The notes: generated by a model not told the origin, from the sequence alone. Positions 1-9,210 are shown, numbered from the stretch's first letter. The stretch is DNA of 64,000 nt from Flavobacterium sp. 245 (GCF_004362055.1 NZ_SNXB01000001.1:496001-560000), one strand, 5' to 3'. Made by a program: numbers and translations.

Positions 1-616
1 AAGAATTTTGTCTGGTGTAACGAATATCCCCAAAAACCGATTTTGGAGAACCAAACAAGCAAACCGCCTGATCGATAATATGCGGACCTAAATCTTTTAA
101 AACTCCAGCTCCGTCATTAGCTGTTTCTTTGTGCGCTTTTGGACTCAGCAGTGGATTATATCTGTCAAAATGAAATTCGGCTTCGACTAATTCTCCTAAA
201 ACTCCTTCGTTGATAATTTTTTGAATAGTTTTAAAATCACTGTCCCATCTTCTGTTTTGAAAAACTGCCAGTTTTAATCCTTTATCTTTTGCGATTTGTG
301 TCAGCTCTTCGGCTTCTGCAACTGTTGTTGTAAAAGCTTTTTCAACAACGGCATGTTTACCTGCCAGAAGTACTTTTTTAGCATATTCATAATGCGTTCC
401 AACAGGCGTGTTTACGATTACCAAATCAACATCATCTGCCAATAAATCATCGATTGAAGGATAACTTTTAACGTATGGATAATCTTCCTGAATTAATTTT
501 TTAGATCTTTCCCAAGATCCTAATAATTCAAAACCGGGATGAATATCTAAAAACGGAGCGTGAAAAACCTTTCCCGACATTCCGTATGATAATAGTGCTG
601 TTTTTATTTTTTGCAT
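1..616 (-). CDS. Gfo/Idh/MocA-family NAD(P)-dependent oxidoreductase (3' part cut by window edge)
   Basis: The first ATG on the minus strand is at 616 (MQKIKTALLSYGMSGKVFHA), and the frame stays open to the left edge, so about 205 N-terminal residues are visible. The N-terminus is a Rossmann beta-alpha start with a slightly altered glycine loop (SYGMSGKVFHAPF). The segment VVEKAFTTTVAEAEEL contains the conserved EK motif of Gfo/Idh/MocA enzymes, and NRRWDSDF and GAGVLKDLGPHIIDQA match the start of the C-terminal domain. These enzymes oxidise or reduce sugar-like or inositol-like substrates with NAD(P); the substrate here cannot be read from the sequence. It is followed by a 190-base spacer filled with a nested inverted repeat. 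The family is near certain, the substrate unknown. Confidence 0.9.
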   Translation of the reverse strand, partial: MQKIKTALLSYGMSGKVFHAPFLDIHPGFELLGSWERSKKLIQEDYPYVKSYPSIDDLLADDVDLVIVNTPVGTHYEYAKKVLLAGKHAVVEKAFTTTVAEAEELTQIAKDKGLKLAVFQNRRWDSDFKTIQKIINEGVLGELVEAEFHFDRYNPLLSPKAHKETANDGAGVLKDLGPHIIDQAVCLFGSPKSVFGDIRYTRQNS

Positions 617-640
617 TTTGTATGATATTTTGGTTTTTCT

Positions 641-797
641 GCCACAGATTTCACAGATTAGAACATTTTTTTTTGCCACGAATTTCACGAATTTCCGCTA
701 ATTTAAATTCTGTTTGAGCTCAATATAATTTGTGGAAATTCGTGGAATTCGTGGCGACCTATTTTTTAAAATCCTTTTAATCTGTGCAATCTGTGGC
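641..797. repeat. Nested double inverted repeat
   Basis: The outer arms, 641-660 and 778-797, start GCCACAGATT and end ATCTGTGGC and pair over 20 bases with one mismatch. The inner arms, 675-696 and 734-755, start GCCACGAATT and end ATTCGTGGC and pair over 22 bases with one mismatch. The inner and outer arms are themselves similar. It lies between the 3' end of the old yellow enzyme gene and the start of the oxidoreductase, and looks like a dispersed intergenic repeat. Confidence 0.8.
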
Positions 798-806
798 TAA
801 ATATAT

Positions 807-1880
807 TTATTTTAATTTAGCTCTTTCGTACTGTTTTGGCCAATGAATATCGTCGTTTAATTCCTTGGCGAAATCTAAAGGCAAATTCGGATTTCTTAAT
901 GATTCTCTCGCAAACAAAATTAAGTCGGCTTGATCATTATTCAAAATTTCTTCTGCTTGTTTGGCTTCCGTAATTAAACCGACAGCTCCGGTCAAAATAT
1001 TGGCTTCTTTCTTAACCTTTTCTGCAAAAGAAACCTGATAACCCGGGCCAATTGCGATTTTTTGATGTGAAACCAATCCTCCTGACGAAACATCTATTAA
1101 ATCTACTCCTTTTTCTTTTAAGATCGCCGAAAGTTTTACCGATTCTTCAGGATTCCATCCGCCTTCTGCCCAATCTGTTGCTGATATTCTTACGAATAAA
1201 GGCAAATCCCCAGGCCATTCGGCTTGAACTGCTTCTAGAATTTCTAAAGTAAATCTAATTCTATTTTCAAAACTTCCTCCATATTCATCAGTTCTCACAT
1301 TTGTTAGAGGCGACAAAAACTGATGCAGCAAATAACCGTGCGCCGCATGAATTTCCAAAACTTGATATCCCGCTTGAACGGCTCTTTTTGTAGCAATTTT
1401 AAAATCAGAAATCACTTTCTGGATTCCGTTTTTATCTAAAGCTTCGGGAAGAAACGGTTCGTCATCGTGATACGGAATCGCACTTGCGGAAACTGTCTGC
1501 CATCCGCCTTGAGCGAAATCTAATTTTTTATTGCCAAGCCAAGGAGCCGAAACACTTGCTTTTCGTCCAGCATGCGCCAATTGAATTCCGGGAATAGAAT
1601 TTTGAGAAACAATAAATTCATTGATTTCTTTCAATTTCGCGATATGTTCATCTTTCCAAATTCCCAGATCAGAAGGAGAAATTCTCGCTTCTGGAGAAAC
1701 CGCCGTAGCTTCCTGAATGATCAATGCTGCGCCTCCGCTTGCACGGCTTCCTAAATGAACCAAATGCCAGTTGTTTGCAAATCCGTCTTCAGCCGAATAT
1801 TGGCACATTGGCGAAATGACAATTCTATTTTTTAAAGTGATATTTTTTAATGTTAAAGCAGAAAATAATTGTGAAGCCAT
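807..1880 (-). CDS. NADH:flavin oxidoreductase, old yellow enzyme family (YqjM-like)
   Basis: A 357-residue FMN-dependent ene-reductase that reduces activated C=C bonds with NAD(P)H in the cytoplasm. The reading frame extends 15 codons further upstream, but the start at 1880 (MASQLFSALTLKNITLKNRI) matches the family N-terminus. SPMCQYSAEDG holds the Cys that marks the YqjM subclass. HAAHGYLLHQFLSP is the substrate and flavin segment, and ILTGAVGLIT plus LILFARESLRNPNL close the TIM barrel around the FMN phosphate. The length fits YqjM proteins. Its physiological substrate cannot be told from sequence. Confidence 0.92.
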   Translation of the reverse strand: MASQLFSALTLKNITLKNRIVISPMCQYSAEDGFANNWHLVHLGSRASGGAALIIQEATAVSPEARISPSDLGIWKDEHIAKLKEINEFIVSQNSIPGIQLAHAGRKASVSAPWLGNKKLDFAQGGWQTVSASAIPYHDDEPFLPEALDKNGIQKVISDFKIATKRAVQAGYQVLEIHAAHGYLLHQFLSPLTNVRTDEYGGSFENRIRFTLEILEAVQAEWPGDLPLFVRISATDWAEGGWNPEESVKLSAILKEKGVDLIDVSSGGLVSHQKIAIGPGYQVSFAEKVKKEANILTGAVGLITEAKQAEEILNNDQADLILFARESLRNPNLPLDFAKELNDDIHWPKQYERAKLK

Positions 1881-2044
1881 AATTGTAACTTTTAATAGAT
1901 TTAGGCTACTTATTGAAGACAGCAACCTTTAAAAAAGTAAAGTTACAGCATCCTTATAAAAGGAGAAATCTAAATGTTTATTAATTAACAAACATTTAAA
2001 ACCTTAAGTATTATATTGCGGTCTTAAATTAAATAAGAAAACGT

Positions 2045-2052
2045 TACTTTTG
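2045..2052 (+). promoter_or_regulatory. Candidate -7 box for rseP
   Basis: TACTTTTG matches the Bacteroidota TAnnTTTG element 29 bases before the rseP ATG. No clear TTTG -33 partner is seen at the expected distance, so this rests on the -7 box alone. Confidence 0.45.
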
Positions 2053-2080
2053 TGCGTTAAATACGAACTAAAATTATAAA

Positions 2081-3427
2081 ATGGATATAGTTATCAAACT
2101 CTCTCAATTTCTATTGAGTTTATCTTTACTTATTATTCTTCACGAATTAGGGCATTTTATCCCTGCAAAATTATTTAAAACAAGAGTCGAAAAATTTTAC
2201 TTATTTTTTGATGTGAAATATTCTCTATTAAAAAAGAAAATCGGCGAAACAGAATACGGAATTGGATGGTTGCCGCTTGGAGGTTATGTAAAAATCTCTG
2301 GTATGATCGACGAAAGTATGGACAAAGAGCAAATGGCCTTGCCACCTCAACCTTGGGAATTTCGTTCTAAACCAGCTTGGCAGCGTTTAATTATTATGCT
2401 TGGCGGTGTTACTGTAAACTTTATCCTTGCCTTTATTATATATATAGGAATGGCTTTTGTCTACGGTGATAATTATATAGCAAATACCGATTTGAAAGAT
2501 GGTGTATGGGTAACTAATCCTGCAATTGAAAAAGCGGGCGTGCAAACCGGAGATAAAATTATTGCTGTTAATGGCAAAAAAATGGATCGATACGATGATA
2601 TCGCCAAAAATTTGTACATGGCAAATGAAGTTACCATTGAAAGAAACAATGAAGAAAAAACAATTAAGTTCCCTATCAATATCATTAACAAGATCAGCAA
2701 CTCTGGAGTAAAACATTCTTTAGTTGAAATGAGAATTCCGTTTATAGTAGCCGGATTTGAGAAGGGTTATCCAAACGCGACCAACTTAAAAACTGCTGAC
2801 ATTATTACGCATTTAAATGGTGTTCCGTTGCAATATGCCGACCAAGCAGTTGAAGCATTTAAAAAGTATAAAAACCAAACGGTTCCAGTAACTATCAAAA
2901 GAGATGGTAAAGTAATTCAGACTACAATAAAATTTAATGATAAATCGAAATCTGGAGTATATTACGCTTCCAGAATACCATATTCTAATATTGAGAAACT
3001 GGGTCTTTATAAAGTAAATCGTCAAACGTTTGGTTTTATTGAGTCAATTCCAATTGGGATCAATATGGGTGTAAACGGACTTATTGATTACGGAACGCAG
3101 CTTAAAAAGATATTTAATCCGAAAACGGAAGCTTATAAAGAAGTAGGCGGATTTGCGGCGATTTTTAATGTTTTTCCTGATTCTTGGAGCTGGGAAGCTT
3201 TCTGGTCAATCACTGCTTTATTGTCAATTATGCTTGGTGTAATGAATTTATTGCCAATTCCGGCTCTTGATGGAGGTCATGTGATGTTTTTATTATACGA
3301 AATTATTAGTGGCAAAAAACCAAGCGATAAATTCCTTGAAAACGCCCAAATGGTTGGCTTCGTACTACTTATAGCGTTGCTTTTGTTCGCAAATGGAAAC
3401 GACATTTATAAGGCAATTATGAAGTAG
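2081..3427 (+). CDS. rseP: Site-2 protease RseP, zinc metalloprotease
   Basis: A 448-residue inner-membrane protease that cuts substrates within the membrane, classically anti-sigma factors. The zinc site LHELGHF lies in the first membrane helix at about residues 20-26. A second helix near 110-130 is followed by PDZ-like sequence (NPAIEKAGVQTGDKIIAVNG, about 147-166) and a second PDZ-like stretch near 230-290. The C-terminal NLLPIPALDGGHV supplies the third zinc ligand, followed by a last hydrophobic helix. The length is normal for the family. In many flavobacteria rseP follows dxr, but here it stands alone beside tRNA genes. Confidence 0.95.
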   Translation: MDIVIKLSQFLLSLSLLIILHELGHFIPAKLFKTRVEKFYLFFDVKYSLLKKKIGETEYGIGWLPLGGYVKISGMIDESMDKEQMALPPQPWEFRSKPAWQRLIIMLGGVTVNFILAFIIYIGMAFVYGDNYIANTDLKDGVWVTNPAIEKAGVQTGDKIIAVNGKKMDRYDDIAKNLYMANEVTIERNNEEKTIKFPINIINKISNSGVKHSLVEMRIPFIVAGFEKGYPNATNLKTADIITHLNGVPLQYADQAVEAFKKYKNQTVPVTIKRDGKVIQTTIKFNDKSKSGVYYASRIPYSNIEKLGLYKVNRQTFGFIESIPIGINMGVNGLIDYGTQLKKIFNPKTEAYKEVGGFAAIFNVFPDSWSWEAFWSITALLSIMLGVMNLLPIPALDGGHVMFLLYEIISGKKPSDKFLENAQMVGFVLLIALLLFANGNDIYKAIMK

Positions 3428-3459
3428 AAAAAAAAATGAATAAAAAGAGTTAAAATATT

Positions 3460-3489
3460 TTTGAGAAACTAAAAATTCGATTATATTTG
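3460..3489 (+). promoter_or_regulatory. Sigma-A type promoter of the tRNA-Asn genes
   Basis: TTTG at 3460-3463, 18 bases, then TATATTTG at 3482-3489. It fits the Bacteroidota TTTG/TAnnTTTG consensus and lies 24 bases before the first tRNA. Confidence 0.65.
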
Positions 3490-3513
3490 CACTCGCTAAA
3501 AAGAGCAACACTT

Positions 3514-3587
3514 TCCTCCTTAGCTCAGTTGGTTAGAGCATCTGACTGTTAATCAGAGGGTCCTTGGTTCGAGCCCAAGAGGGGGAG
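3514..3587 (+). tRNA. tRNA-Asn (GTT), copy 1
   Basis: The cloverleaf folds by eye. Acceptor TCCTCCT pairs with AGGGGGA (one G-T pair), the D arm contains AGCTCAGTTGGTTAGAGC, the anticodon stem TCTGA/TCAGA encloses loop CTGTTAA with anticodon GTT, and the T arm contains GGTTCGAGCC. The discriminator is G and CCA is not encoded. Confidence 0.96.
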
Positions 3588-3625
3588 CAACTTTTTTTAG
3601 CAAACATATTTACCTTTAAGGTGAT

Positions 3626-3699
3626 TCCTCCTTAGCTCAGTTGGTTAGAGCATCTGACTGTTAATCAGAGGGTCCTTGGTTCGAGCCCAAGAGGGGGAG
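3626..3699 (+). tRNA. tRNA-Asn (GTT), copy 2
   Basis: Identical in sequence to the copy that begins 112 bases upstream, with only 38 bases between them. The two are probably cotranscribed, since an intrinsic terminator follows only the second. Confidence 0.96.
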
Positions 3700-3711
3700 C
3701 TTAAAAAAAAA

Positions 3712-3738
3712 GACTATCATTACGATAGTCTTTTTTTT
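3712..3738. terminator. Terminator after tRNA-Asn pair
   Basis: GACTATC (3712-3718), 5-base loop, GATAGTC (3724-3730), then eight T. An A-run on the other side lets it serve the converging gene at 3783-4475 too. Confidence 0.85.
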
Positions 3739-3782
3739 GTTTTATATCAAAGTAAAGCTCATTTCTTCATTCTTTCTGCTTT

Positions 3783-4475
3783 TTATTGTTTAGCTACTTT
3801 ATTAGCCAAGTTTTTACTTTCAAACAATACCATCATCTCATTTGCTTTTTCTGGCTTGTTAATCGCTTTTAATGATTCTGCGCAGCGATAGTAATAAATG
3901 GGATCTAGATTTTTGCCTACTTCAAGCAATTCTTCATAATATTTTGCTGCAGATTCCATGTCACCTTCAAAATAGGATTTGTCTGCTACTTTTTTAAGCA
4001 TATCCGTGTTTTTATAACCTTTATCGACCACTTTTGTGTAGGTTTTTGAGATGTCAATGTCGACGTATTTTGTAGTTTCTGCTGGACGCGCTAATGCCAC
4101 TTTTACAGGCTCCACTTTTTCATCAGGAATATCGGTGATCACTTTTGACATTAACGGTACTTCTGTTGGTTTCAATTTGGGCTTTCTGTAAATTGGAGTT
4201 ACAGTTCTGGTATTATTTGGACCGAGATCATAGGTATTAACCATATCTAGTTTTGAAACTTCATATTTTGTAACTCTTCTTCCAAAAGCCATATTGATTG
4301 TTTCTTCAACATAGTAAGCTTCTATAACAAGACCATCATCTGTTTTATTGTTTGACTGCAACTGTGTATTTCCAGCTGCCACAATGATAGGAGCTTTTGA
4401 GGCCGCCCGCTGTGCAAAACAGCAAAAAGGAACAACACACGCAATTGTCACAAAAATTTCTGCATAACTTTTCAT
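3783..4475 (-). CDS. Exported protein of unknown function with a C-terminal TPR-like segment
   Basis: 230 residues starting MKSYAEIFVTIACVVPFCCFAQ, a Sec signal peptide ending in the AQ often seen at flavobacterial cleavage sites. The middle (residues 45-150) is polar with many Lys, Pro and Val and has no motif I recognise. The end (about 155-225) reads KVADKSYFEGDMESAAKYYE...DPIYYYRCAESLKAINKPEKANE, which fits about two tetratricopeptide-type helix pairs. A periplasmic or surface-anchored protein that binds another protein is plausible, but no function can be assigned. It has its own start and shares the terminator with the tRNA genes. Confidence 0.7.
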   Translation of the reverse strand: MKSYAEIFVTIACVVPFCCFAQRAASKAPIIVAAGNTQLQSNNKTDDGLVIEAYYVEETINMAFGRRVTKYEVSKLDMVNTYDLGPNNTRTVTPIYRKPKLKPTEVPLMSKVITDIPDEKVEPVKVALARPAETTKYVDIDISKTYTKVVDKGYKNTDMLKKVADKSYFEGDMESAAKYYEELLEVGKNLDPIYYYRCAESLKAINKPEKANEMMVLFESKNLANKVAKQ

Positions 4476-4623
4476 GATAAATTAATTAAGTTGTATTTAT
4501 TTCAAAAAACTACAGTAAAGGTAGTTATAGTTCCTTTTTTATGTTTATTTCACCTGTAAACAACCTTAAAAGACGTTTAAATACTGTTTCTATGCAATAG
4601 AAGCGAAAAAAAAGCGAAAAAAA

Positions 4624-4652
4624 AATAGCGTCACAATTGCTTGGACGCTATT
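4624..4652 (-). terminator. Terminator of the C1 peptidase gene
   Basis: AATAGCGTC (4624-4632) and GACGCTATT (4644-4652) pair perfectly; on the minus strand the stem runs into a long T tract. Confidence 0.8.
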
Positions 4653-4675
4653 ATTATTTTTAAGTCGGAAAAAAA

Positions 4676-5872
4676 CTAAACTCCTAATTTCTTAGCAATA
4701 TCAGTTGGAATTCCACCTTTGTTTACCATTAAGGCAGTTGTTTTGTATTTCACGAAATTTTTGGTTACAAACAAGAAACCTTTGTAATCGTTTGTTTCTC
4801 CCCAAGAATTTTTTACGATATAATATTCTTTTCCTGTCTGATCTTTTGCAATACCAATAATGTGCATTCCGTGATCATCTGTTGTTGTATAATTATCAAA
4901 CGCAGCCTGACGCATTTCTGGCGTAATTTCTGGTTCCGCTTTTGGCCCGTTGAACATGTCTGCTTTTTCTTCAGCCGTCATATCATCGTATTTTTTTTGC
5001 GGAACATAAGCCACACCGTTTTTCCAGCTAAAGCTTTTCTCGCTTACGTCTGTTGCCCAAGCTACAGTATATCCTTTTTTCAATGCATTGTCGATAACAT
5101 CTGTCATGTCGTTAAGTTTTACATTGTAAACTTGATCTAATGACCAGTTGTCCGGCACCATTAAAGTTGTTTTTTGGTAATATGGAGAAGTTGTAAATGA
5201 AGACATTTCAACGTACTCGTCTGGATTGATTCCTACTACTTCCTTAGCAAAAGATTGTGGCGTATAGCTTTTACCTTTGTAAGTGAAATTGTCCGGCACT
5301 TTTCCTAAATAAGAATCAATAACTGCCGCATAAGCTTTTTGCCAGTTTGGAGTCAATTCTCCATTTGGATTTTTAACAACAGCAGTCAAAACGCCTTCGA
5401 TAAGCGCTGCCATTTCGGCAAATTTATTTTTATCAGTTCCGTAGTTTAAGCCCGTGTAAACTTCTCTCGGAACAGTTCCGTATTTTTTATACATATTGAT
5501 TACATCATGCAGCGAGCCTCCGTCACCTAATGTAGTTGCACCGTGCATGCGCACATAATTTACTCCTTTGTCAACATATACATTTCTTGCAGAAAAAACC
5601 TGAGACAACTCTACCGGCTGTTTTCCTAAACGAATCATTTCTGACTCTAAAAATGAATTTGAAGCGTAACTCCAGCAAGTTCCCGAAGATCCCTGAGCTT
5701 TTACGGATGTTGTTCCTAAGTTAACTACTTCGGTGAATTTAAAGTTCTCTTTACTTTTATCACTTGCATTTAACTTTAATGAGTTTACCAAAATGTCTTG
5801 TGCAAAACAGCCACCTACACCAACTAAAAAAGCCGATGCAACAAAAACTGATTTCATTGTATTTTTATACAT
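4676..5872 (-). CDS. Secreted papain-like cysteine peptidase (C1 family, bleomycin hydrolase type)
   Basis: The ATG at 5872 gives MYKNTMKSVFVASAFLVGVGGCFAQ, a signal peptide; an in-frame TTG two codons earlier is less likely. The catalytic Cys is in QGSSGTCWSYASNSFLESE (about residue 67), the His in DDHGMHIIGIAKD (about 335) and the Asn in YIVKNSWGE (about 354). The order and the long insert between Cys and His fit the C1B bleomycin hydrolase/aminopeptidase C group. Unlike cytosolic PepC it carries an export signal, so it should act in the periplasm or outside the cell. About 398 residues, complete, with its own terminator. Confidence 0.9.
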   Translation of the reverse strand: MYKNTMKSVFVASAFLVGVGGCFAQDILVNSLKLNASDKSKENFKFTEVVNLGTTSVKAQGSSGTCWSYASNSFLESEMIRLGKQPVELSQVFSARNVYVDKGVNYVRMHGATTLGDGGSLHDVINMYKKYGTVPREVYTGLNYGTDKNKFAEMAALIEGVLTAVVKNPNGELTPNWQKAYAAVIDSYLGKVPDNFTYKGKSYTPQSFAKEVVGINPDEYVEMSSFTTSPYYQKTTLMVPDNWSLDQVYNVKLNDMTDVIDNALKKGYTVAWATDVSEKSFSWKNGVAYVPQKKYDDMTAEEKADMFNGPKAEPEITPEMRQAAFDNYTTTDDHGMHIIGIAKDQTGKEYYIVKNSWGETNDYKGFLFVTKNFVKYKTTALMVNKGGIPTDIAKKLGV

Positions 5873-6157
5873 AATCAAAAGATTTAAAAAGTTGACTTAT
5901 TAGTAGCCTAATTTTATTTTTGTTACAAATCAATTAAATATCAGGTAAAAAAACTATTGTTTTTACGTTAATTTTTATACAATGTTTTTATTATGCATTA
6001 AAACCTTACAAATAATGCAATCCCATTTTTTTAATTAGATATTGTGGCAATTAGACAATTAGATAATTTTCTTTTAAAATCTTAATTTTAAAATACTTGT
6101 TATTATTTACAAATAAGTAGTATTTTGGTTTGTGTTTTGACACGTAAAAAACAGGAC

Positions 6158-6955
6158 ATGTACGAACTAGAAAAAGAAACTTATTTAGGCAATACCAAAA
6201 ACATCTTCAATACTCATGAGGGAATTGCAGTTGTTGAAACGGAGTATCAAAATAAAGTTTATGAAGGCTGGCATTCGCACAACAACGCGCACATCACACT
6301 TTTCTTGAAAGGCGGTACAACCGAAAAAAGAAAAAATTCAAGCGAAAATATTGGTCCTGGTTCTTTATTATTTTACCACAGCGACGAACTGCATCTCAAT
6401 CAAAACACACTTTTCCCTTCTCGAAATATTAATATTGAAATTGAAGAAAACATTTTAAAGGAACTTTTTCTTAATGAAGCTGAAATTGAAAAGGCGATTC
6501 AAAATAGCATGTATGCTAAATCTTTGATTCTGAAAATTTTTAAAGAATCGCAATCGGCAGATACTTTTACGAATGATACTATTACGATGTTATTTTCTCA
6601 ATTAGCGAATTCTAATGCGCATTTAGAACGATTTGAGAAAAGTCCGTTTTGGGTAAAAAATTTAAATGAATTGCTGCAGGATTGTTGGAATGAAAATCCG
6701 AATTTAAAAGATCTTGCTCAGGTTTTAAACCTCAACCCAATTACAATTTCGAAGCATTTTCCCAAATATTTTGGCTGTACTTTGGGCGAATATATGCGCC
6801 GAATTAAAATAAATCGTTCGCTTTCGCTGATACAATCCAATGAAAATAATTTAACCGAAATTGCTTTAGAATGCGGTTTTGCAGATCAAAGCCATTTTAT
6901 TAGAACGTTTAAAAACCAAACCGGATTTCTGCCTAAACAATTTCAAAAATTATAG
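6158..6955 (+). CDS. AraC-family transcription regulator with cupin sensor domain
   Basis: The start at 6158 (MYELEKETYLGN) is preferred to the open frame from 6125, which begins with no ATG of good context. This gives 265 residues. Residues 20-90 form a cupin-like sensing domain (YEGWHSHNNAHITLFLKG, then GSLLFYHSDELHLNQN). Residues 170-265 hold two helix-turn-helix motifs (LKDLAQVLNLNPITISKHF, then LTEIALECGFADQSHFIRTF) and the AraC signature ending GFLPKQFQKL. The ligand is unknown. It lies just before the CPBP protease, which has its own promoter-like box, so shared function is not certain. Confidence 0.92.
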   Translation: MYELEKETYLGNTKNIFNTHEGIAVVETEYQNKVYEGWHSHNNAHITLFLKGGTTEKRKNSSENIGPGSLLFYHSDELHLNQNTLFPSRNINIEIEENILKELFLNEAEIEKAIQNSMYAKSLILKIFKESQSADTFTNDTITMLFSQLANSNAHLERFEKSPFWVKNLNELLQDCWNENPNLKDLAQVLNLNPITISKHFPKYFGCTLGEYMRRIKINRSLSLIQSNENNLTEIALECGFADQSHFIRTFKNQTGFLPKQFQKL

Positions 6956-6996
6956 CAGAGGCAAATTTCATTCTATTTTTTGTTTTTGATGGCATA

Positions 6997-7004
6997 TACT
7001 TTTG
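6997..7004 (+). promoter_or_regulatory. Candidate -7 box for the CPBP protease gene
   Basis: TACTTTTG, a full match to TAnnTTTG, 29 bases before the ATG at 7034. The -33 region is T-rich but has no well-placed TTTG. Confidence 0.45.
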
Positions 7005-7033
7005 TCTTATCATAAATCATTAAATACAACCAA

Positions 7034-7894
7034 ATGGAAACGCTTACTTTAAAACAAAAAACGTTTAATTCTCCAATAACAAAAATCATTCTTGCTTTAC
7101 TTACTTTTATGGCAGTTGTTATTATAAGTCAACAAATTGCTGTAAAATTACTAGCCTTAACTCCATTTGAAAAAGATTACCGAAACCTTTTAAAAGGACT
7201 TTTTGTTTCTCCCTTATGCATTTTCAGTTACATTCTTTTCTTTAAAAAATACGACAAAAGAGCCATCACAGAGTTTTCGGCAAAAGGACTTGCAAAAAAT
7301 CTTATTATTGGCACTCTGATTGGTTTTACTTTACAATCTCTCACTATTTTAGTAATCTATCTTAATGGAAGTTACCGTGTTTTGAATATCAATCCAATTT
7401 CATTTATTCTGATTCCGTTTACCATTATGTTTACGGTTGCTATTATTGAAGAAATATTGGTGCGCGGCATTATCTTTAGAATTGTGGAAGAAAAATTGGG
7501 AACCTATATTTCGCTTACTATCTCTTCAGTGCTGTTTGGCGTTTTTCATTTAGCAAATCCAAATAGTACTTTGATTTCATCAATATGTATAACTATGGCA
7601 GGTTTTATGCTTGGAGCTGCTTTTATTTACAGCCGTAATTTATGGTTTCCAATCGCTTTGCATTTTGCTTGGAATTTTACACAATCAGGAATTTTCGGAG
7701 CAATAACATCTGGAAACGAAAAAACAAATAGTTTACTGAATGCAAAAATACAAGGCCCAGAATTCATTACAGGAGGAGAATTTGGTCCCGAAGGTTCTAT
7801 TCAGGCTATTTTATTCTGTACAGTTGGAGCTATCGTACTATTGGCTTTAAGCCGAAAACAAAATAAAATCATTAAACCATACTGGAAAAAATAA
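7034..7894 (+). CDS. CPBP-family intramembrane metalloprotease
   Basis: 286 residues with about eight hydrophobic segments. The Abi/CPBP motifs are all present: EEILVRG (EExxxR) near residue 139, FGVFHLANP (FxxxH) near 168, and HFAWNFTQ (HxxxN) near 213. Members cleave or bind prenylated or other membrane substrates and are often linked to peptide immunity or stress; the target here is unknown. It is a single gene downstream of the AraC regulator. Confidence 0.9.
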   Translation: METLTLKQKTFNSPITKIILALLTFMAVVIISQQIAVKLLALTPFEKDYRNLLKGLFVSPLCIFSYILFFKKYDKRAITEFSAKGLAKNLIIGTLIGFTLQSLTILVIYLNGSYRVLNINPISFILIPFTIMFTVAIIEEILVRGIIFRIVEEKLGTYISLTISSVLFGVFHLANPNSTLISSICITMAGFMLGAAFIYSRNLWFPIALHFAWNFTQSGIFGAITSGNEKTNSLLNAKIQGPEFITGGEFGPEGSIQAILFCTVGAIVLLALSRKQNKIIKPYWKK

Positions 7895-7925
7895 AAAGCT
7901 TTTTACCGCTAATTATATATAAAAA

Positions 7926-7950
7926 ACTCCCGATAATTACTCTCGGGAGA
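7926..7950 (-). terminator. Terminator of the Omp85-like gene
   Basis: CTCCCGA (7927-7933) pairs with TCGGGAG (7943-7949). Six A before the left arm give a T run on the minus strand, so it most likely ends the gene at 7993-9174. Confidence 0.65.
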
Positions 7951-7992
7951 TTCACTATTTACTCTTTACTAATCACTTTTCACTAAAAAAAA

Positions 7993-9174
7993 CTACCTCA
8001 TCCAATTACTTCCAAAAACAATATAATAAGCCCAATCTTCATTTCCTTTTGCTACATCTACTCCCATTCTCAGTTTAAACTTTCGGGCTATTAAATATCT
8101 AAAACCTGTTCCGTAACTGTAAACAACTGGTTTGGCAAAAGCCTGATCCCAATCATCAAAAGCACTTGCAAGACCGCCAAATCCCATTAAACTCCATCTT
8201 CGATACAAATCCCATCGAAACTCAAGTTCATTTACGATACTGGTTTTGCCTTGATAACGTGCCGTAGGAATTCCTCTCAAATTAATTCCTGGTCTTAAAT
8301 AAAAAGGCGGACTCCCAAACGCCTGCTCCCCTTCAATCCTCAGTCCGCCTATTAATTTGTCAGTGATAGGATAATAACCTATTGCAGATAAATTGACACG
8401 CCAAGCATCATAATCACTGCCTATTGCATTATCTGACCAAAAGAAATCTGACTGAATTCGTATTCCTTTATCTGGTGTAAATATATTGTCTCGCCCATCA
8501 AATTGAAGTGCTCCTCCTAACTGACTTACGGTACTTTTAATGTCGCCAGGCTTAACAAACGGAGGCGGAAGATTAAAATCGGGCAAGTTAATTTTAGAAT
8601 TTAAAAATAAATATTGCGGTCCGGCGCTCCATTTTGCATTTTTAAATTGTTTTAACCATTGCGTATAAAAAACCGACGATTTAAAGTTCAATTTAAATTC
8701 CTGATCGTTTCCAATAGGCAAATTATTGGCATAAAAGGACAAATTTACATCTCCATAAGCTGCTCCAATACGGTATAATATTTTTGGTTTTACCAAAGTT
8801 GCCGAGCGAAAAGCTCCAACCATCCAGCTATCATTTGCAGTGTACATTCCGAATCCTCCTGTTATATCCGGATTTATAAAACGTTTTTTTCCATCTTCAT
8901 CAATGACAGGAGCTCGTTTTTTAAGAAAAATAGGCGCTAAAGCTCCTCCAAAACCTCCCAAAGCCGGCTCAGATATAATTGCTGGAACTACAAGAAAACC
9001 ATTTGCGTAAATAAGAAAATTACTTAAATCGACAGCGCCATCAAGAGAATCTTTAAAGCGCATGTTTGTCGTTGTTTTTTGTGCCATCATTCCGGTGTAT
9101 GACAAGAGAAACAGAACAATAATTAATCTGGTTTTCCAACTATTTTTTCGATCAAAAAGGCGCGTTTTTTTCAT
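7993..9174 (-). CDS. Outer-membrane beta-barrel protein, BamA/TamA surface-antigen domain only
   Basis: 393 residues with an N-terminal signal (LIIVLFLLSYTGMMAQ). There are no POTRA domains; after a short linker the protein is a run of alternating hydrophobic strands, including LIGGLRIEGEQAFGSPPFYLRPGINLRGIP, the region of BamA-family barrels that holds the RGxxxx-type loop, and it ends in an aromatic-rich strand (WAYYIVFGSNWMR). Barrel-only Omp85 relatives are known as surface antigen (D15) domain proteins of unclear function. It follows a second barrel gene after 36 bases, so the two are probably cotranscribed. Confidence 0.8.
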   Translation of the reverse strand: MKKTRLFDRKNSWKTRLIIVLFLLSYTGMMAQKTTTNMRFKDSLDGAVDLSNFLIYANGFLVVPAIISEPALGGFGGALAPIFLKKRAPVIDEDGKKRFINPDITGGFGMYTANDSWMVGAFRSATLVKPKILYRIGAAYGDVNLSFYANNLPIGNDQEFKLNFKSSVFYTQWLKQFKNAKWSAGPQYLFLNSKINLPDFNLPPPFVKPGDIKSTVSQLGGALQFDGRDNIFTPDKGIRIQSDFFWSDNAIGSDYDAWRVNLSAIGYYPITDKLIGGLRIEGEQAFGSPPFYLRPGINLRGIPTARYQGKTSIVNELEFRWDLYRRWSLMGFGGLASAFDDWDQAFAKPVVYSYGTGFRYLIARKFKLRMGVDVAKGNEDWAYYIVFGSNWMR

Positions 9175-9210
9175 TGCAAAATATGTTTTTACCTGTAAAT
9201 AGTAAATTAA

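Noticed and set aside
2387..2716. 109-codon open frame on the minus strand inside rseP
   Set aside because: Antisense of the PDZ region, composition typical of shadow frames.
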